A stretch of DNA of 64,000 nucleotides. It comes from Mycobacterium rhizamassiliense (GTDB lineage Bacteria > Actinomycetota > Actinomycetes > Mycobacteriales > Mycobacteriaceae). Positions 45,811 through 54,364 of the stretch are shown here, piece after piece; within the stretch, counting starts at the first letter, position 1; each line of letters starts with the position of its first letter. The notes beneath the pieces were generated by a model, which was given only the letters and a program-made list of their open reading frames with translations, searched no databases and was not told the DNA's origin. The translations under genes were made by a program, and so were the position numbers. Where the stretch lies: positions 5,712,970 to 5,776,969 of the forward strand of contig NZ_LT721901.1 of NCBI RefSeq assembly GCF_900157375.1, given 5' to 3'.

Positions 45811-46782
45811 TTACCGGTGGCCGACGAGCGTGTCCAGCACCGTTGCGAGCGGAGTGGTGCACTGGTAATCGACCAGGGTTCGCAATTTCGTCGTGTCCGG
45901 AATCCGGCGCCGGATGTCTTTGGACGCAGGGCCGTGGGCCTCTTCGAACGGCACCCACCGGATGGATGACGTCGATCCGGTCATTGCGATGACCTCCTCG
46001 GCCAGGTCGTTGATCGAGGTTTCGACGCAGCTGCCGATGTTGATGGTGTGGCCGTGGGCCGCGGGCGTGCCGAGCGCGGCGGCGATGGCTTCGACGGCGT
46101 CGCACACCGAGGTGAAGCTGCGGGTCTGCTTGCCGTCCCCGTAGACAGTCAGCGGCTGGTTAGTGCGCGCCGACTCGATGAACCGGGGCAACACCGGGCC
46201 GTAGCGGCCGGATTGGCGTGGCCCCACCGTGTTGAACAGCCTTCCGATCACCACCGGTGCGCCGGTCTTGCGGAAGTACTCGTTGACGAGGAGCTCGCCG
46301 ACGCCCTTTCCCAGCGCGTAGGAAGAACGTGGATTCAGCGGTGGGGCGATCACGATGTCGGTGGTCTCGACGAGGGGCTGCACGTCGGCATCACCGTAGA
46401 TTTCGCTGGTGGAGGCGAAGAACATCGGTGTTCGGCTCTCCGACACCACCGAAAGTAATGTCCTGGTCGCCTCGATGGTCTCCAGCACCGTGCGCTCGGG
46501 ATGTTGCTCGACGAAGAACCCACCCAGGTGCGCGGCCAGGTGAAAGACATGGGTGGCGCCTGCCACGGTCGCCCGCAGCAACGGTTCGTCGAGGACCGAC
46601 CCCTCGACGAATTCGAAGGATTCCGAGCCCAGCGCGCCGCGCAGGTTGTCCATGGAGCCGGCGGACAGATCGTCCAGTCCGCGGACGCTCCATCCCGCGG
46701 CGAGCAGATAGTCGGCCAAATGCGATCCGATGAAACCGGCCGCACCGGTGACCACGGCGACTTTCGGGCGCTCGCGCGTCAT
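45811..46782 (-). CDS. NAD-dependent sugar epimerase/dehydratase
   Basis: The 323-residue extended SDR has the glycine motif VVTGAAGFIGSHLADYLLAA, a central Thr/Ser (FASTSEIYG), the YxxxK pair (SSYALGKGVGELL) and sugar-nucleotide residues (GRLFNTVGPRQSGRYGPVLP). It resembles UDP-xylose synthases and UDP-sugar epimerases; the exact reaction is open. The start at 46782 overlaps the stop of the PIG-L gene by four bases, and it ends 23 bases before the dehydrogenase start, so the three genes form one unit. Confidence 0.85.
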   Translation of the reverse strand: MTRERPKVAVVTGAAGFIGSHLADYLLAAGWSVRGLDDLSAGSMDNLRGALGSESFEFVEGSVLDEPLLRATVAGATHVFHLAAHLGGFFVEQHPERTVLETIEATRTLLSVVSESRTPMFFASTSEIYGDADVQPLVETTDIVIAPPLNPRSSYALGKGVGELLVNEYFRKTGAPVVIGRLFNTVGPRQSGRYGPVLPRFIESARTNQPLTVYGDGKQTRSFTSVCDAVEAIAAALGTPAAHGHTINIGSCVETSINDLAEEVIAMTGSTSSIRWVPFEEAHGPASKDIRRRIPDTTKLRTLVDYQCTTPLATVLDTLVGHR

Positions 46783-47474
46783 GGCCACATCCGGGTTAGT
46801 TCGGTTGGGTGCAGGGACGTCCGGACCAACTGGAACGCCTCGCCGTAGCCGCAACTGGCCTGGCTGCCGCGAAATTTCGCTAGCGCGTCGAGCGCTTCGA
46901 TCGATCGGGGCCCGGGGAAATGGACGTGGCGCGAAGGCATTTCGCCGAACGCGGCGAGCTTCGCCTCGATGGTGTCGGAAATGTCGACCGTCCAGTGCGG
47001 GCTGAACGTGGGTTCGGTACCGGGCACATTCCAAAACGTTTCGGAGATCGTTTCGTACATGGCCGTCAGGCGGATCTGGCGACCCTTCCGGTAGGGGCGG
47101 GTGGCCACGACGGTTGCTTCACAAACGATGCGGTGATCGATATGTCGGTCCGGAAACGGCAGGAACACGATCTCCGGGTTGATGCCGTCCATCACTTGTT
47201 GGATGCGGCCGTTGAGTTCCGCGACGGGGACTTGGTTCAACTCGACCGCGGAGTAATCGAAGAAGATCGATTCGCTGACCCCCAGGAGTTTGTGCGCGCG
47301 TTTCGCCTCGGCCTGGGTCAGCTCGGCGCTGCCGGCGGGAAAAATCGGCTCGTATTCGGTGCAGACGGTGACCACCGTGACCGTCGCACCCGCGCGGGCG
47401 AACGCAGCTATCGTGCCTCCGGCACCCAGCACCTCATCGTCGGAGTGCGGAGCGACCACGACGACGTCGGCCAC
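46779..47474 (-). CDS. PIG-L family N-acetylglucosamine deacetylase-like protein
   Basis: The 231-residue protein has the zinc site VVAPHSDDEVLGAGGTIAAF (usual motif PHPDDE) and the second site FPDRHIDHRIVCEATVVA. PIG-L enzymes deacetylate GlcNAc-linked substrates, such as MshB in mycothiol synthesis. The GTG at 47474 follows AGGAAGG at good spacing, so it is preferred over the GTG at 47501. It is first in the three-gene sugar cassette; its substrate is not known, but a GlcNAc-containing nucleotide sugar or glycolipid is the natural guess. Confidence 0.85.
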   Translation of the reverse strand: MADVVVVAPHSDDEVLGAGGTIAAFARAGATVTVVTVCTEYEPIFPAGSAELTQAEAKRAHKLLGVSESIFFDYSAVELNQVPVAELNGRIQQVMDGINPEIVFLPFPDRHIDHRIVCEATVVATRPYRKGRQIRLTAMYETISETFWNVPGTEPTFSPHWTVDISDTIEAKLAAFGEMPSRHVHFPGPRSIEALDALAKFRGSQASCGYGEAFQLVRTSLHPTELTRMWP

Positions 47475-47574
47475 AAGGTTGCCTTCCTGCGCTTTCCCCA
47501 CCCGAAATGCTGATCAATGTAGCCGAACGACCGCACCGTGGGCGCGACAAACCGCAAAAAGGAATCGGCGTCCC

Positions 47575-47868
47575 TCAGCGCTCGACGAAGCCTTCGAATT
47601 GCTCGTCGGGCGGCGACCACTCGGCGACGACCTTGTCGACGCGGCCGGGCTGCGCGGGCCAGGCCGGGGCCCCTTCCAGCAGCTGCAACAGTTTCTCGCC
47701 GGCCTCGCGCGGCCCCTGCGCGAGGACCCGCACCTGGCCGTCGGGCTGGTTGGCCGCGTAGCCGGTGAGGCCGAGCTCCAGCGCCCGGCACCGGGTCCAC
47801 CAGCGGAATCCGACCCCCTGCACCGAGCCGTGCACCCAGGCGGTCAGCCGGACGTCAGGACCCGACAT
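47575..47868 (-). CDS. acyP: Acylphosphatase
   Basis: The 97-residue protein has the acylphosphatase core: VRLTAWVHGSVQGVGFRWWT (substrate Arg) and AANQPDGQVRVLAQGP with the catalytic Asn. It hydrolyses carboxyl-phosphate bonds. It corresponds to Rv2922A. The start overlaps the end of the OsmC gene by 14 bases. It is shorter in its conserved edge than usual but complete. Confidence 0.93.
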   Translation of the reverse strand: MSGPDVRLTAWVHGSVQGVGFRWWTRCRALELGLTGYAANQPDGQVRVLAQGPREAGEKLLQLLEGAPAWPAQPGRVDKVVAEWSPPDEQFEGFVER

Positions 47869-48280
47869 TGTCGGCCTTGGAGGCGACCTCGAAGTCGATC
47901 GTCGTCCCAGCCTTCAGCGTGCGCCCCACCGTGCAGACCAGGTCGATCGCGCGGTTGACGACCAGCAGCAGCCGTTCCTTCTCCTCCGCGGACAGGCCGG
48001 ACAGGTCGAGCTCGAGGGTCTCGGAAAGCCGCGGATAGACCTCTTCGTCGCGGTCCGCGTCGCCGGACACCCGCACCACGGCCCGGTAGTCGTCGCCGAG
48101 GCGGCGGGCCAGGGGCTGGTCGCTGGACATCCCGCTGCACGCGGCCAGCGCGATCTTCATCAGCTCGCCCGGCGTGAACACGCCCTCGACGTCTTCGGAG
48201 CCGACCAGGACCTGTGCGCCCCGCGAGCTATGTCCGGTGTAGCGGCGCGTTCCGGTGCGCTCGACCCACAGTTGCGTCAT
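47855..48280 (-). CDS. OsmC/Ohr-family protein
   Basis: The 141-residue protein has the OsmC fold: RGAQVLVGSEDVEGVFTPGE, LMKIALAACSGMSSDQPLAR with the first redox Cys, and the second Cys in NRAIDLVCTVGRTLKAG. Family members reduce organic hydroperoxides using the Cys pair. It fits Rv2923c. It overlaps acyP by 14 bases. A peroxidase role is inferred from the two cysteines. Confidence 0.9.
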   Translation of the reverse strand: MTQLWVERTGTRRYTGHSSRGAQVLVGSEDVEGVFTPGELMKIALAACSGMSSDQPLARRLGDDYRAVVRVSGDADRDEEVYPRLSETLELDLSGLSAEEKERLLLVVNRAIDLVCTVGRTLKAGTTIDFEVASKADNVGS

Positions 48281-48313
48281 GGGTTATTTCTACCGGGGCA
48301 GCTGCCAGCGTCC

Positions 48314-48883
48314 TCAACGGACTATCAACGACAGCAGCTTCTTGCCCAAAGAGATTGTGGCCGAATCATTTTCGGAGGTGACCGAAACCCGCTCACCGAC
48401 CCGGCGGCGCAGCTCGCGCTCGAGTGAGTCGCGCAGCGTGGAGGACGCGCCGGGGCAACCGTCGCAGGCCCCCACCATCCGCACGGTCACGGTGTTCTCG
48501 ACCACCGACACCAGCTCGATCGACCCGCCGTGCGAGGCGGCCAGCGCCCCGACGGACCCGGCCAACAGCTCGGCGGTGACGGCCTCGAGCGCGCCGCCGG
48601 GCATCGACGACTCGTCGATCGCCCAGGCCGCCGGGTCCTGCAGGGCCTCGCCGAGCGCCTCGCGCACGTCGTCACCCACCGCGCGCCAACTAGCGGCGGG
48701 CCCGACGGTGATCAGGATGTCGGTGGCGCCCACCAGAAGCTCCTCGAGCACTCCGGCGTCCAGCAGCGCGCCCAGCCGGCCCGGGGCGCGGCGGACGGTG
48801 CCGGGCGCCGGCAACCGGTCGGTCGCGACCACCCAGCGCAGCTGCCGCGGGTTGGCGGTGGCGGTGGCGTGGATCGGAATCAT
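48314..48883 (-). CDS. NifU C-terminal-like iron-sulfur scaffold protein
   Basis: The 189-residue protein has a C-terminal NifU-like domain with CxxC in VRMVGACDGCPGASSTLRDS (an Fe-S scaffold motif) and an N-terminal region with no assigned family. The ATG (48881-48883) overlaps the feoB stop by four bases, which couples it to iron import. In other bacteria a third small protein, FeoC, lies here; this NifU-like protein may replace it. The job in Fe-S assembly or FeoB control is inference. Confidence 0.82.
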   Translation of the reverse strand: MIPIHATATANPRQLRWVVATDRLPAPGTVRRAPGRLGALLDAGVLEELLVGATDILITVGPAASWRAVGDDVREALGEALQDPAAWAIDESSMPGGALEAVTAELLAGSVGALAASHGGSIELVSVVENTVTVRMVGACDGCPGASSTLRDSLERELRRRVGERVSVTSENDSATISLGKKLLSLIVR

Positions 48884-50793
48884 GCGCCCAGGGCAATCGC
48901 GGCCGAGCGCGCCGCGAACGCCATGATCCAGGCCAGGACGAACATGTAGGACCACGCGATCGCGGGCCATCGCCACGAGTTCGTTTCGCGGCGCATCACC
49001 GCGACGGTCGACATGCATTGCAGCGCAAAGATGAAGTACGCCATCAGCGCGATGACGGTCGGGGCGGTGAAAATCTTGTGGCCGTCGTCGGCGGTCATGG
49101 TGGCCAGCGCTTCGTGCGGATCGTCGGGATCGGTCGCCGCCGCCACCTGGCCCAGAGTCGACACGAACACCTCGCGCGCCGACATGGAGCCGAGCAGGGA
49201 AATGTTGACGCGCCAATCGAATCCGAGCGGTTCGAATACCGGGCCCACGGCCTTGCCGACGTCGGCGGCCAGGCTGTGATCCATCACGTAGGCGGTGGCG
49301 TCCGTCGGCGACATGTGTTCGGTCTCCGCCGGACGCGCGGGCAGATTGAGCAGCACCCACAGCACCACGGAGGTGCCCAAGATGATGGTTCCGGCCTTGC
49401 GCAGGAACATCTTTGCCGAATCCCACATCGTGATCAGCACGGTCTTGGCTGACGGAAAACGGTACGGCGGCAACTCCATCGTGAACGGGAGCAGGTCGCT
49501 GCGCAGGATCGTCGATTTGAAAATCGACGCGGCGATCAACGCCGAGGTGCCGCCGCACATGTACAGCGCGAACATCGCGGCACCCTGTGCGCTCAGCGGA
49601 CCCCACTGGGTCTGCGGCGAAACCAGCATGCCGACCAGCAGGGTGAACACCGGCAGCCGGGCCGAACACGTCATCAGCGGCGCGGTGATGATCGTCGCGA
49701 TCCGATCCTTCGACGAGGGCAGCGTGCGGGTGGCCATGATCCCCGGGATCGCGCAGGCGAACGACGAGAGCATCGCGACGAAGGCGCGCCCCTCCAGCCC
49801 CGTCGCGGCCATCACCCGGTCCATCAGGAAGGCCGCGCGCGCCATGTAGCCGACGTTTTCCAGCAGCGCGATCAGCAGGAACAACAACACGATCTGCGGG
49901 ATGAACTGCAGCACCGTGCCCACGCCGCCGATCAGTCCCTGGCCGAGCAGCCCGCGCACGACGTAGTTGCCGACGTGGTCGCTGACCAGAGCGCCCAGCC
50001 AGGTGAGCGCCTGGCCCACCCGGTCCTGCAGCGGCGCCGCGACGGTGAAGACGACCTGAAAGAAGCAGAACATCACCGCGAAGAAGATGAGCGTCCCCCA
50101 CAGCGGATGCAGCACGAACCTGTCGATGCCGCGGGTACGCCGATCAGGTTGTGGCGCAGCGTAATCGGCGGCCTCTAGCACGGAGCGGCCCCACGCGTCG
50201 ATCGCGTCGTTGTCCACCGGCGGCAGGATCGGCGGCCGCTGCCACTGGCCGAACGACGTCAGCTGGGCGCGCAGGGTGTCGATGCCGACGCCGCGGTTGG
50301 CCACCACCGGCACGACCGGGACGCCCAGCGCCGTCGACAGGGCGTCGACCGAGATGCCGCCGCCGCGCACGGTCAGCTCGTCGGTCATGCTCAGCGCCAG
50401 CAGGCACGGCAGATCCTGCCCCAGCACCTGGGCGATCAGGATGATCGAGCGATGCAGCGTGGTGGCGTCGGCGACGATGACGATCGCGTCCGGCCTGCCG
50501 TCGTCGTAGACCTCTCCGGCCAGCAGGTCGGCGACCACCTGCTCGTCCGGGCTGATGGGGTCCAGGCTGTAGGTGCCGGGCAGGTCCTCGATCGCGACCT
50601 CGACGCCGTCCACCTTGGTGATGCCGACACTGCGTCCGACGGTGACGCCCGGGTAGTTGCCGGTCTTGGCGCGCAGGCCGGTCAGGTGGTTGTAGACCGA
50701 CGTCTTGCCCGCGTTCGGGCTGCCCACCAACGCAATACGTGCCATCCCCGCGACGGCGACGGCCGCGCCGCCCTCCTCGTGACAGGAGGTCAT
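48880..50793 (-). CDS. feoB: Ferrous iron transporter FeoB
   Basis: FeoB imports Fe2+ across the plasma membrane. The 637-residue protein has the N-terminal G domain: G1 GSPNAGKTSVYNHLTG (from about 24), GNYPGVTVGR, G3 DLPGTYSLDPISPDEQVVAD, then two Gate domains with membrane helices, LENVGYMARAAFLMDRVMAA, SSFACAIPGIMATRTL and LMTCSARLPVFTLLVGMLVS (the conserved Cys region). The ATG overlaps the feoA stop by four bases. Feo is not known in M. tuberculosis, so this is an addition relative to that order. Confidence 0.95.
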   Translation of the reverse strand: MTSCHEEGGAAVAVAGMARIALVGSPNAGKTSVYNHLTGLRAKTGNYPGVTVGRSVGITKVDGVEVAIEDLPGTYSLDPISPDEQVVADLLAGEVYDDGRPDAIVIVADATTLHRSIILIAQVLGQDLPCLLALSMTDELTVRGGGISVDALSTALGVPVVPVVANRGVGIDTLRAQLTSFGQWQRPPILPPVDNDAIDAWGRSVLEAADYAAPQPDRRTRGIDRFVLHPLWGTLIFFAVMFCFFQVVFTVAAPLQDRVGQALTWLGALVSDHVGNYVVRGLLGQGLIGGVGTVLQFIPQIVLLFLLIALLENVGYMARAAFLMDRVMAATGLEGRAFVAMLSSFACAIPGIMATRTLPSSKDRIATIITAPLMTCSARLPVFTLLVGMLVSPQTQWGPLSAQGAAMFALYMCGGTSALIAASIFKSTILRSDLLPFTMELPPYRFPSAKTVLITMWDSAKMFLRKAGTIILGTSVVLWVLLNLPARPAETEHMSPTDATAYVMDHSLAADVGKAVGPVFEPLGFDWRVNISLLGSMSAREVFVSTLGQVAAATDPDDPHEALATMTADDGHKIFTAPTVIALMAYFIFALQCMSTVAVMRRETNSWRWPAIAWSYMFVLAWIMAFAARSAAIALGA

Positions 50794-51074
50794 GCGCCGG
50801 CCCCGGGTGCGATTTCGATCAGCCGCGCCTCGCGCCGGCGCAGGCACAGCTCGGTGTCCTGCACGCGGTAGATGGTCGGGTCCCCCATCGGGGCCCGGCG
50901 GATGACCTCGATGTCGGCAGCGGGCCGAAACCCCAACTGGCGCAGCCGTCCCGCCACCATGTCGGACGCCGCGGGCGCCACGCCGGTGATGGTTGCCCGC
51001 TGGCCCACCGCGAGCTCGGCCAGCAGGGTGGGCGAACCAGTAGAACCACTTCCGCTCCGCGCGAATCTGCGCAT
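50790..51074 (-). CDS. feoA: Ferrous iron transport protein FeoA
   Basis: The 94-residue protein is a SH3-like FeoA domain: LLAELAVGQRATITGVAPAA, RLRQLGFRPAADIEVIRRAP and TIYRVQDTELCLRRREARLI. FeoA interacts with FeoB. The ATG at 51072-51074 lies close behind GGGGTGGG; IdeR-like sites are immediately upstream. feoA, feoB and the nifU-like gene are linked by four-base overlaps. Confidence 0.92.
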   Translation of the reverse strand: MRRFARSGSGSTGSPTLLAELAVGQRATITGVAPAASDMVAGRLRQLGFRPAADIEVIRRAPMGDPTIYRVQDTELCLRRREARLIEIAPGAGA

Positions 51075-51103
51075 TACCCACCCCAGTTCGAGAGGTTCAT
51101 CAT

Positions 51104-51122
51104 TCAGGTAAGGATAACCTCG
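51104..51122 (-). promoter_or_regulatory. IdeR-box-like site 1 upstream of feoA
   Basis: Reading TCAGGTAAGGATAACCTCG on the + strand, it matches 14 of 19 positions of the IdeR consensus TTAGGTTAGGCTAACCTAA. It lies about 30 bases upstream of the feoA start, in the mutM-feoA gap. IdeR with iron would repress. Confidence 0.6.
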
Positions 51123-51126
51123 CGAT

Positions 51127-51144
51127 GCTGAGGTTAGCCTCAGC
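51127..51144 (-). promoter_or_regulatory. Second dyad, possible IdeR-like site 2
   Basis: GCTGAGG, four bases, CCTCAGC: perfect seven-base arms. A 19-base frame starting at 51129 shares about 12 positions with the IdeR consensus. Adjacent to site 1, spaced about two helical turns, as at other IdeR-controlled promoters with two boxes. Confidence 0.4.
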
Positions 51145-51159
51145 TTTTCGCGAGAAAAG

Positions 51160-52020
51160 TTAGCGGCGGGGACGCGGCTGGCACTTCGGGCAGTAGAACG
51201 ACGAGCGGTTCATGAACTTCTCGCGGCGCATCACCGCTCCGCATCGCCGGCAGCTTTCCCCCGCACGCCCGTAGGCGTCCAGCGACCGGTCGAAGTAGCC
51301 CGACTGGCCGTTGACGTTGACGTAGAGCGAATCGAACGACGTGCCGCCCTGGGCGAGTGCCTCGCGCATCACCTCGGCGGCGGCGTCCAGGACGTCGGCC
51401 AGCTGCTTGCGGCTCAGCGTGGCCGCGATCCGGGCGCCGTTGACCTTGGCCCGCCACAGCGCCTCGTCGGCGTAGATGTTGCCGATGCCCGACACCACCT
51501 GCTGATCGAGCAGCTGGCGTTTGATCTCGGAATGCTTGCCGCGCAACACCTTTACCACGGCGTCGCGGTCGAACCGGGGGTCCAGCGGGTCGCGGGCCAG
51601 GTGGGCGACGGGCTCGGGCACCACGCTGCCGTCCACCTCCACGAGGCCGGCCAGCATCCACCCGCCGAAGGTCCGCTGATCGGCGAAGCTGAGCACGGTC
51701 CCGTCGTCGAGCAACGCGGAGATCCGGACGTGGTCGGCCCGCGGCACCTCGCCCAGCAGCATCTGCCCGCTCATACCGAGATGGACGACCAGCGCGGTGT
51801 CGGGCTCGGGATCACCGCCCAGCAGCAGCCACAGATATTTGCCGCGCCGGTCGGTCCCGGTGATCCGCTCCCCCAGCAGCCGCGCCGTGAGGTCGGCCGG
51901 ACCGGCCTCGTGCCGGCGCACCGCGCGGGGGTGATGCACCCGCACCGCGGTGATCGTCTTGCCCACCACGTGGGCGTGCAAGCCGCGGCGCACCACCTCG
52001 ACTTCGGGCAGCTCAGGCAT
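51160..52020 (-). CDS. mutM: Formamidopyrimidine-DNA glycosylase
   Basis: MutM/Fpg removes oxidised purines. The 286-residue protein has the catalytic N terminus MPELPEVEVVRRGLHAHVVG (Pro2 after Met processing, Glu3), the helix-two-turn-helix (VSGIGNIYADEALWRAKVNG) and the C-terminal zinc finger (CRRCGAVMRREKFMNRSS, YCPKCQ). It fits Rv2924c. It starts 13 bases after rnc. Confidence 0.97.
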   Translation of the reverse strand: MPELPEVEVVRRGLHAHVVGKTITAVRVHHPRAVRRHEAGPADLTARLLGERITGTDRRGKYLWLLLGGDPEPDTALVVHLGMSGQMLLGEVPRADHVRISALLDDGTVLSFADQRTFGGWMLAGLVEVDGSVVPEPVAHLARDPLDPRFDRDAVVKVLRGKHSEIKRQLLDQQVVSGIGNIYADEALWRAKVNGARIAATLSRKQLADVLDAAAEVMREALAQGGTSFDSLYVNVNGQSGYFDRSLDAYGRAGESCRRCGAVMRREKFMNRSSFYCPKCQPRPRR

Positions 52021-52033
52021 TTAGGCGAGGCAT

Positions 52034-52747
52034 CTAGGCGGAGGTTTTCCCCGCGGTGTCCATCACTTCCAGCGCTTTCCACGTCGCGGCGGCGGCCTTT
52101 TGCTCGGCCTCCTTTTTCGAGCGCCCCACGCCCGAGCCGTATTCGGTCTCCATCACGACGACCACCGCGGTGAATTCCTTGTCGTGGTCCGGGCCGGTGG
52201 AGCTGACGACGTAGGACGGCGCCCCCAGGCCGCGCGCGGCGGTTAGCTCCTGCAGGCTGGTCTTCCAGTCCAGCCCGGCCCCCAGCGTCGGGGCGGCATC
52301 CAGCAGCGGGCCGAACAATCGCAGGATCACCTCGCGCGACACCGTGATTCCGTGCTCGATGTAGATCGCACCCAGCAGCGATTCCATGCCGTCGGCCAGG
52401 ATGCTCGACTTGCCGGCCCCGCCGGTGTTGGCCTCGCCGCGGCCCAAATAGAGGTGGGCGCCCAGGCCGCCCTCGCACAGGGTGCGCGCGACGTCGGCCA
52501 GCGCCTGGGTGTTGACCACGCTGGCGCGCAGCTTGGCCAGGTCGCCTTCCGAGCGGTCGGGGTGGCGGTGGTAGAGCTCGTCGGTGACGGTGAGGCCCAG
52601 GACCGCGTCGCCGAGAAACTCCAACCGCTCGTTGGTCGGCAGCCCGCCGTGCTCGTAGGCGTAGCTGCGATGCGTCAACGCCAGCGTCAGCAGCTGATCC
52701 GGGAGAACGACCCCGAGCGCGTCGACCAGGCCTTGTCGTGACGTCAT
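52034..52747 (-). CDS. rnc: Ribonuclease III
   Basis: RNase III cuts double-stranded RNA in rRNA processing. The 237-residue protein has the signature NERLEFLGDAVLGLTV, the metal-binding GMESLLGAIYIEHGI, and a C-terminal dsRNA-binding domain (VVSSTGPDHDKEFTAVVVVM, GSGVGRSKKEAEQKAAAATW). Its ATG (52745-52747) overlaps the DUF177 stop by four bases. Confidence 0.97.
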   Translation of the reverse strand: MTSRQGLVDALGVVLPDQLLTLALTHRSYAYEHGGLPTNERLEFLGDAVLGLTVTDELYHRHPDRSEGDLAKLRASVVNTQALADVARTLCEGGLGAHLYLGRGEANTGGAGKSSILADGMESLLGAIYIEHGITVSREVILRLFGPLLDAAPTLGAGLDWKTSLQELTAARGLGAPSYVVSSTGPDHDKEFTAVVVVMETEYGSGVGRSKKEAEQKAAAATWKALEVMDTAGKTSA

Positions 52748-53340
52748 CGATCACCCCGCGACCCGTCGGCGTCGTCCGGCAGCAGCGCCGTCAGCTTCGC
52801 CCACCGCGGATCGATGCGGTCGTGCTGATGGCCGGGCTCGTCGGCCATCAGCACGCCGCATTCCGGGCACAATCCGGGGCATCCCTCGCGGCACACCGGG
52901 GCGAACGGGAGCTCGAGCCCGACGGCGTCGATGACGGCCTGCTCGAGGTTGATGACGTCGTTGACCACCCGGCCGACCTCGCCCTCCTCGGTGGTCGCCT
53001 CGGTCGCGCTGTCCGGGTAGGCGAACAGTTCGGTCAACGACACCTGCACGCGCCCGTCGACCGGTTTGAGACAACGCGAGCACTCACCCGCCGTGGGACC
53101 GGCCACCGTCCCGGTGACCAGTACGCCCTCCGACACCGATTCCACGCGCAGGTCCAGCTCCAACGGGGCATCTTGCTGGATCGCGATCATGTCCAGGCCG
53201 ATCCGCATCGGGCTGGGAACGGTGTGCCGCAGGGTGACCATCGATCCGGGTCGTCGCCCGAGCCGCGTCACGTCGATTGCCATCGGGGAGTTCGACGAGT
53301 TCGAACGTCGCTGCGCTGTGCTGCTGTGTTGCCGCGCCAT
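52744..53340 (-). CDS. YceD/DUF177 family protein
   Basis: The protein has about 198 residues with the DUF177 signature: AGECSRCLKPVDGRVQVSLT, NLEQAVIDAVGLELPFAPVC and a C-terminal zinc-like cluster CREGCPGLCPECGV. In many bacteria YceD precedes rpmF and affects 23S rRNA; no rpmF is found here. It fits Rv2926c. Start candidates are 53340 (chosen for length) and 53283; neither has a clear ribosome binding site. Confidence 0.88.
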   Translation of the reverse strand: MARQHSSTAQRRSNSSNSPMAIDVTRLGRRPGSMVTLRHTVPSPMRIGLDMIAIQQDAPLELDLRVESVSEGVLVTGTVAGPTAGECSRCLKPVDGRVQVSLTELFAYPDSATEATTEEGEVGRVVNDVINLEQAVIDAVGLELPFAPVCREGCPGLCPECGVLMADEPGHQHDRIDPRWAKLTALLPDDADGSRGDR

Positions 53341-53403
53341 AGAAGGAATATTACGGCGCGGATCAGCTAAAGCCACGGCCGCGAGGCCGACGGGCCCCCG
53401 CCG

Positions 53404-54147
53404 CTAGCGCGTCGCGTAGTCGTGCGTGCCGGCGGCGGTCCGCAGTTGGTGTCGGCCGCGGCCGACCGAACGGATCGTGCCGTTGAGGAACTCCTCGAAC
53501 TCGGCGAGCTTGTTGTCGACGTAGATGTCGCATTCGCCGCGCAGCCGGTCGGCCTCGGCGTGGGCGGTGTCGATGAGCCGCGTCGACTCCGCGTTGGCGG
53601 CCTGCACGACCTCGTTGTGCGACACCAGGCGCTGCTGCTCCTTGATGCCCTCTTGCACGGCCTTCTCGTAGGCGATGTTGCCGTTTTCGATCTGCCGTTC
53701 GGCCTCGGCCTGGGCGCGGCCGACGCTCGCCTCGTATTCCCGCTTGGCGGCGGTCGCGATGCGCATCGCCTCCTCGCGGGCCTCGCCGACCATCAGTTCG
53801 CTGTGCTGGCGCGCCTCGTTCACCATGCGGTCGGCCTGCGATTTCGCGTCCGAGAGCAGCCGGTCCGCCTCCGCACGGGAGTGGTTGAGCATCGACTCGG
53901 ACTCGGTGGTCGCCGAGGACACCATGGATTCGGCGTGCGTCTTGGCGTCGTGCAGCATCGAATCGCGCGCATCCAGCACGTCCTGGGCGTCGTCGAGCTC
54001 GCCCGGGATCGCGTCCTTGATGTCGTCGATCAACTCCAGCACGTCACCGCGAGGCACCACACAGCCGGCGGTCATGGGCACACCGCGGGCTTCTTCGACA
54101 ATGGCGCCCAATTCATCCAGCGCTTCAAAGACTCGGTACACGGCCAT
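53404..54147 (-). CDS. sepIVA: Septation protein SepIVA (DivIVA-like)
   Basis: The 247-residue protein is mostly coiled coil. It starts MAVYRVFEALDELGAIVEEA, has an N-terminal DivIVA-like region, then long helices rich in Ala, Glu, Arg (EAMRIATAAKREYEASVGRA). It is the counterpart of Rv2927c, named SepIVA for its role in septation and polar growth in mycobacteria. AGGAGGG lies just before the ATG. Divergent from tesA. Confidence 0.93.
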   Translation of the reverse strand: MAVYRVFEALDELGAIVEEARGVPMTAGCVVPRGDVLELIDDIKDAIPGELDDAQDVLDARDSMLHDAKTHAESMVSSATTESESMLNHSRAEADRLLSDAKSQADRMVNEARQHSELMVGEAREEAMRIATAAKREYEASVGRAQAEAERQIENGNIAYEKAVQEGIKEQQRLVSHNEVVQAANAESTRLIDTAHAEADRLRGECDIYVDNKLAEFEEFLNGTIRSVGRGRHQLRTAAGTHDYATR

Positions 54148-54364
54148 ACCCTCCTGGCATCTTTAAAAGATCCTGTAGTTACCAGTGTGCCTGGTGTTAC
54201 GTCTGTGACGGCGGTGGCGACGCCGGTGTGTCGGACATTGGCGTCAATCGCGCGACAAAATCGATTCTTCCAGGACTTCTGCGCCGATGCCCAGGCAGGC
54301 GGCCCCGCCGACCGCCCAGTCCGCCGACCGCCGACCTCGCCGGACAGCGAAGACGGGGTGGCTA

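Noticed and set aside
51127..51144. A terminator of mutM or rnc
   Set aside because: The stem is only seven base pairs with no U-run, and it lies beside an IdeR-like box, so an operator is more likely.
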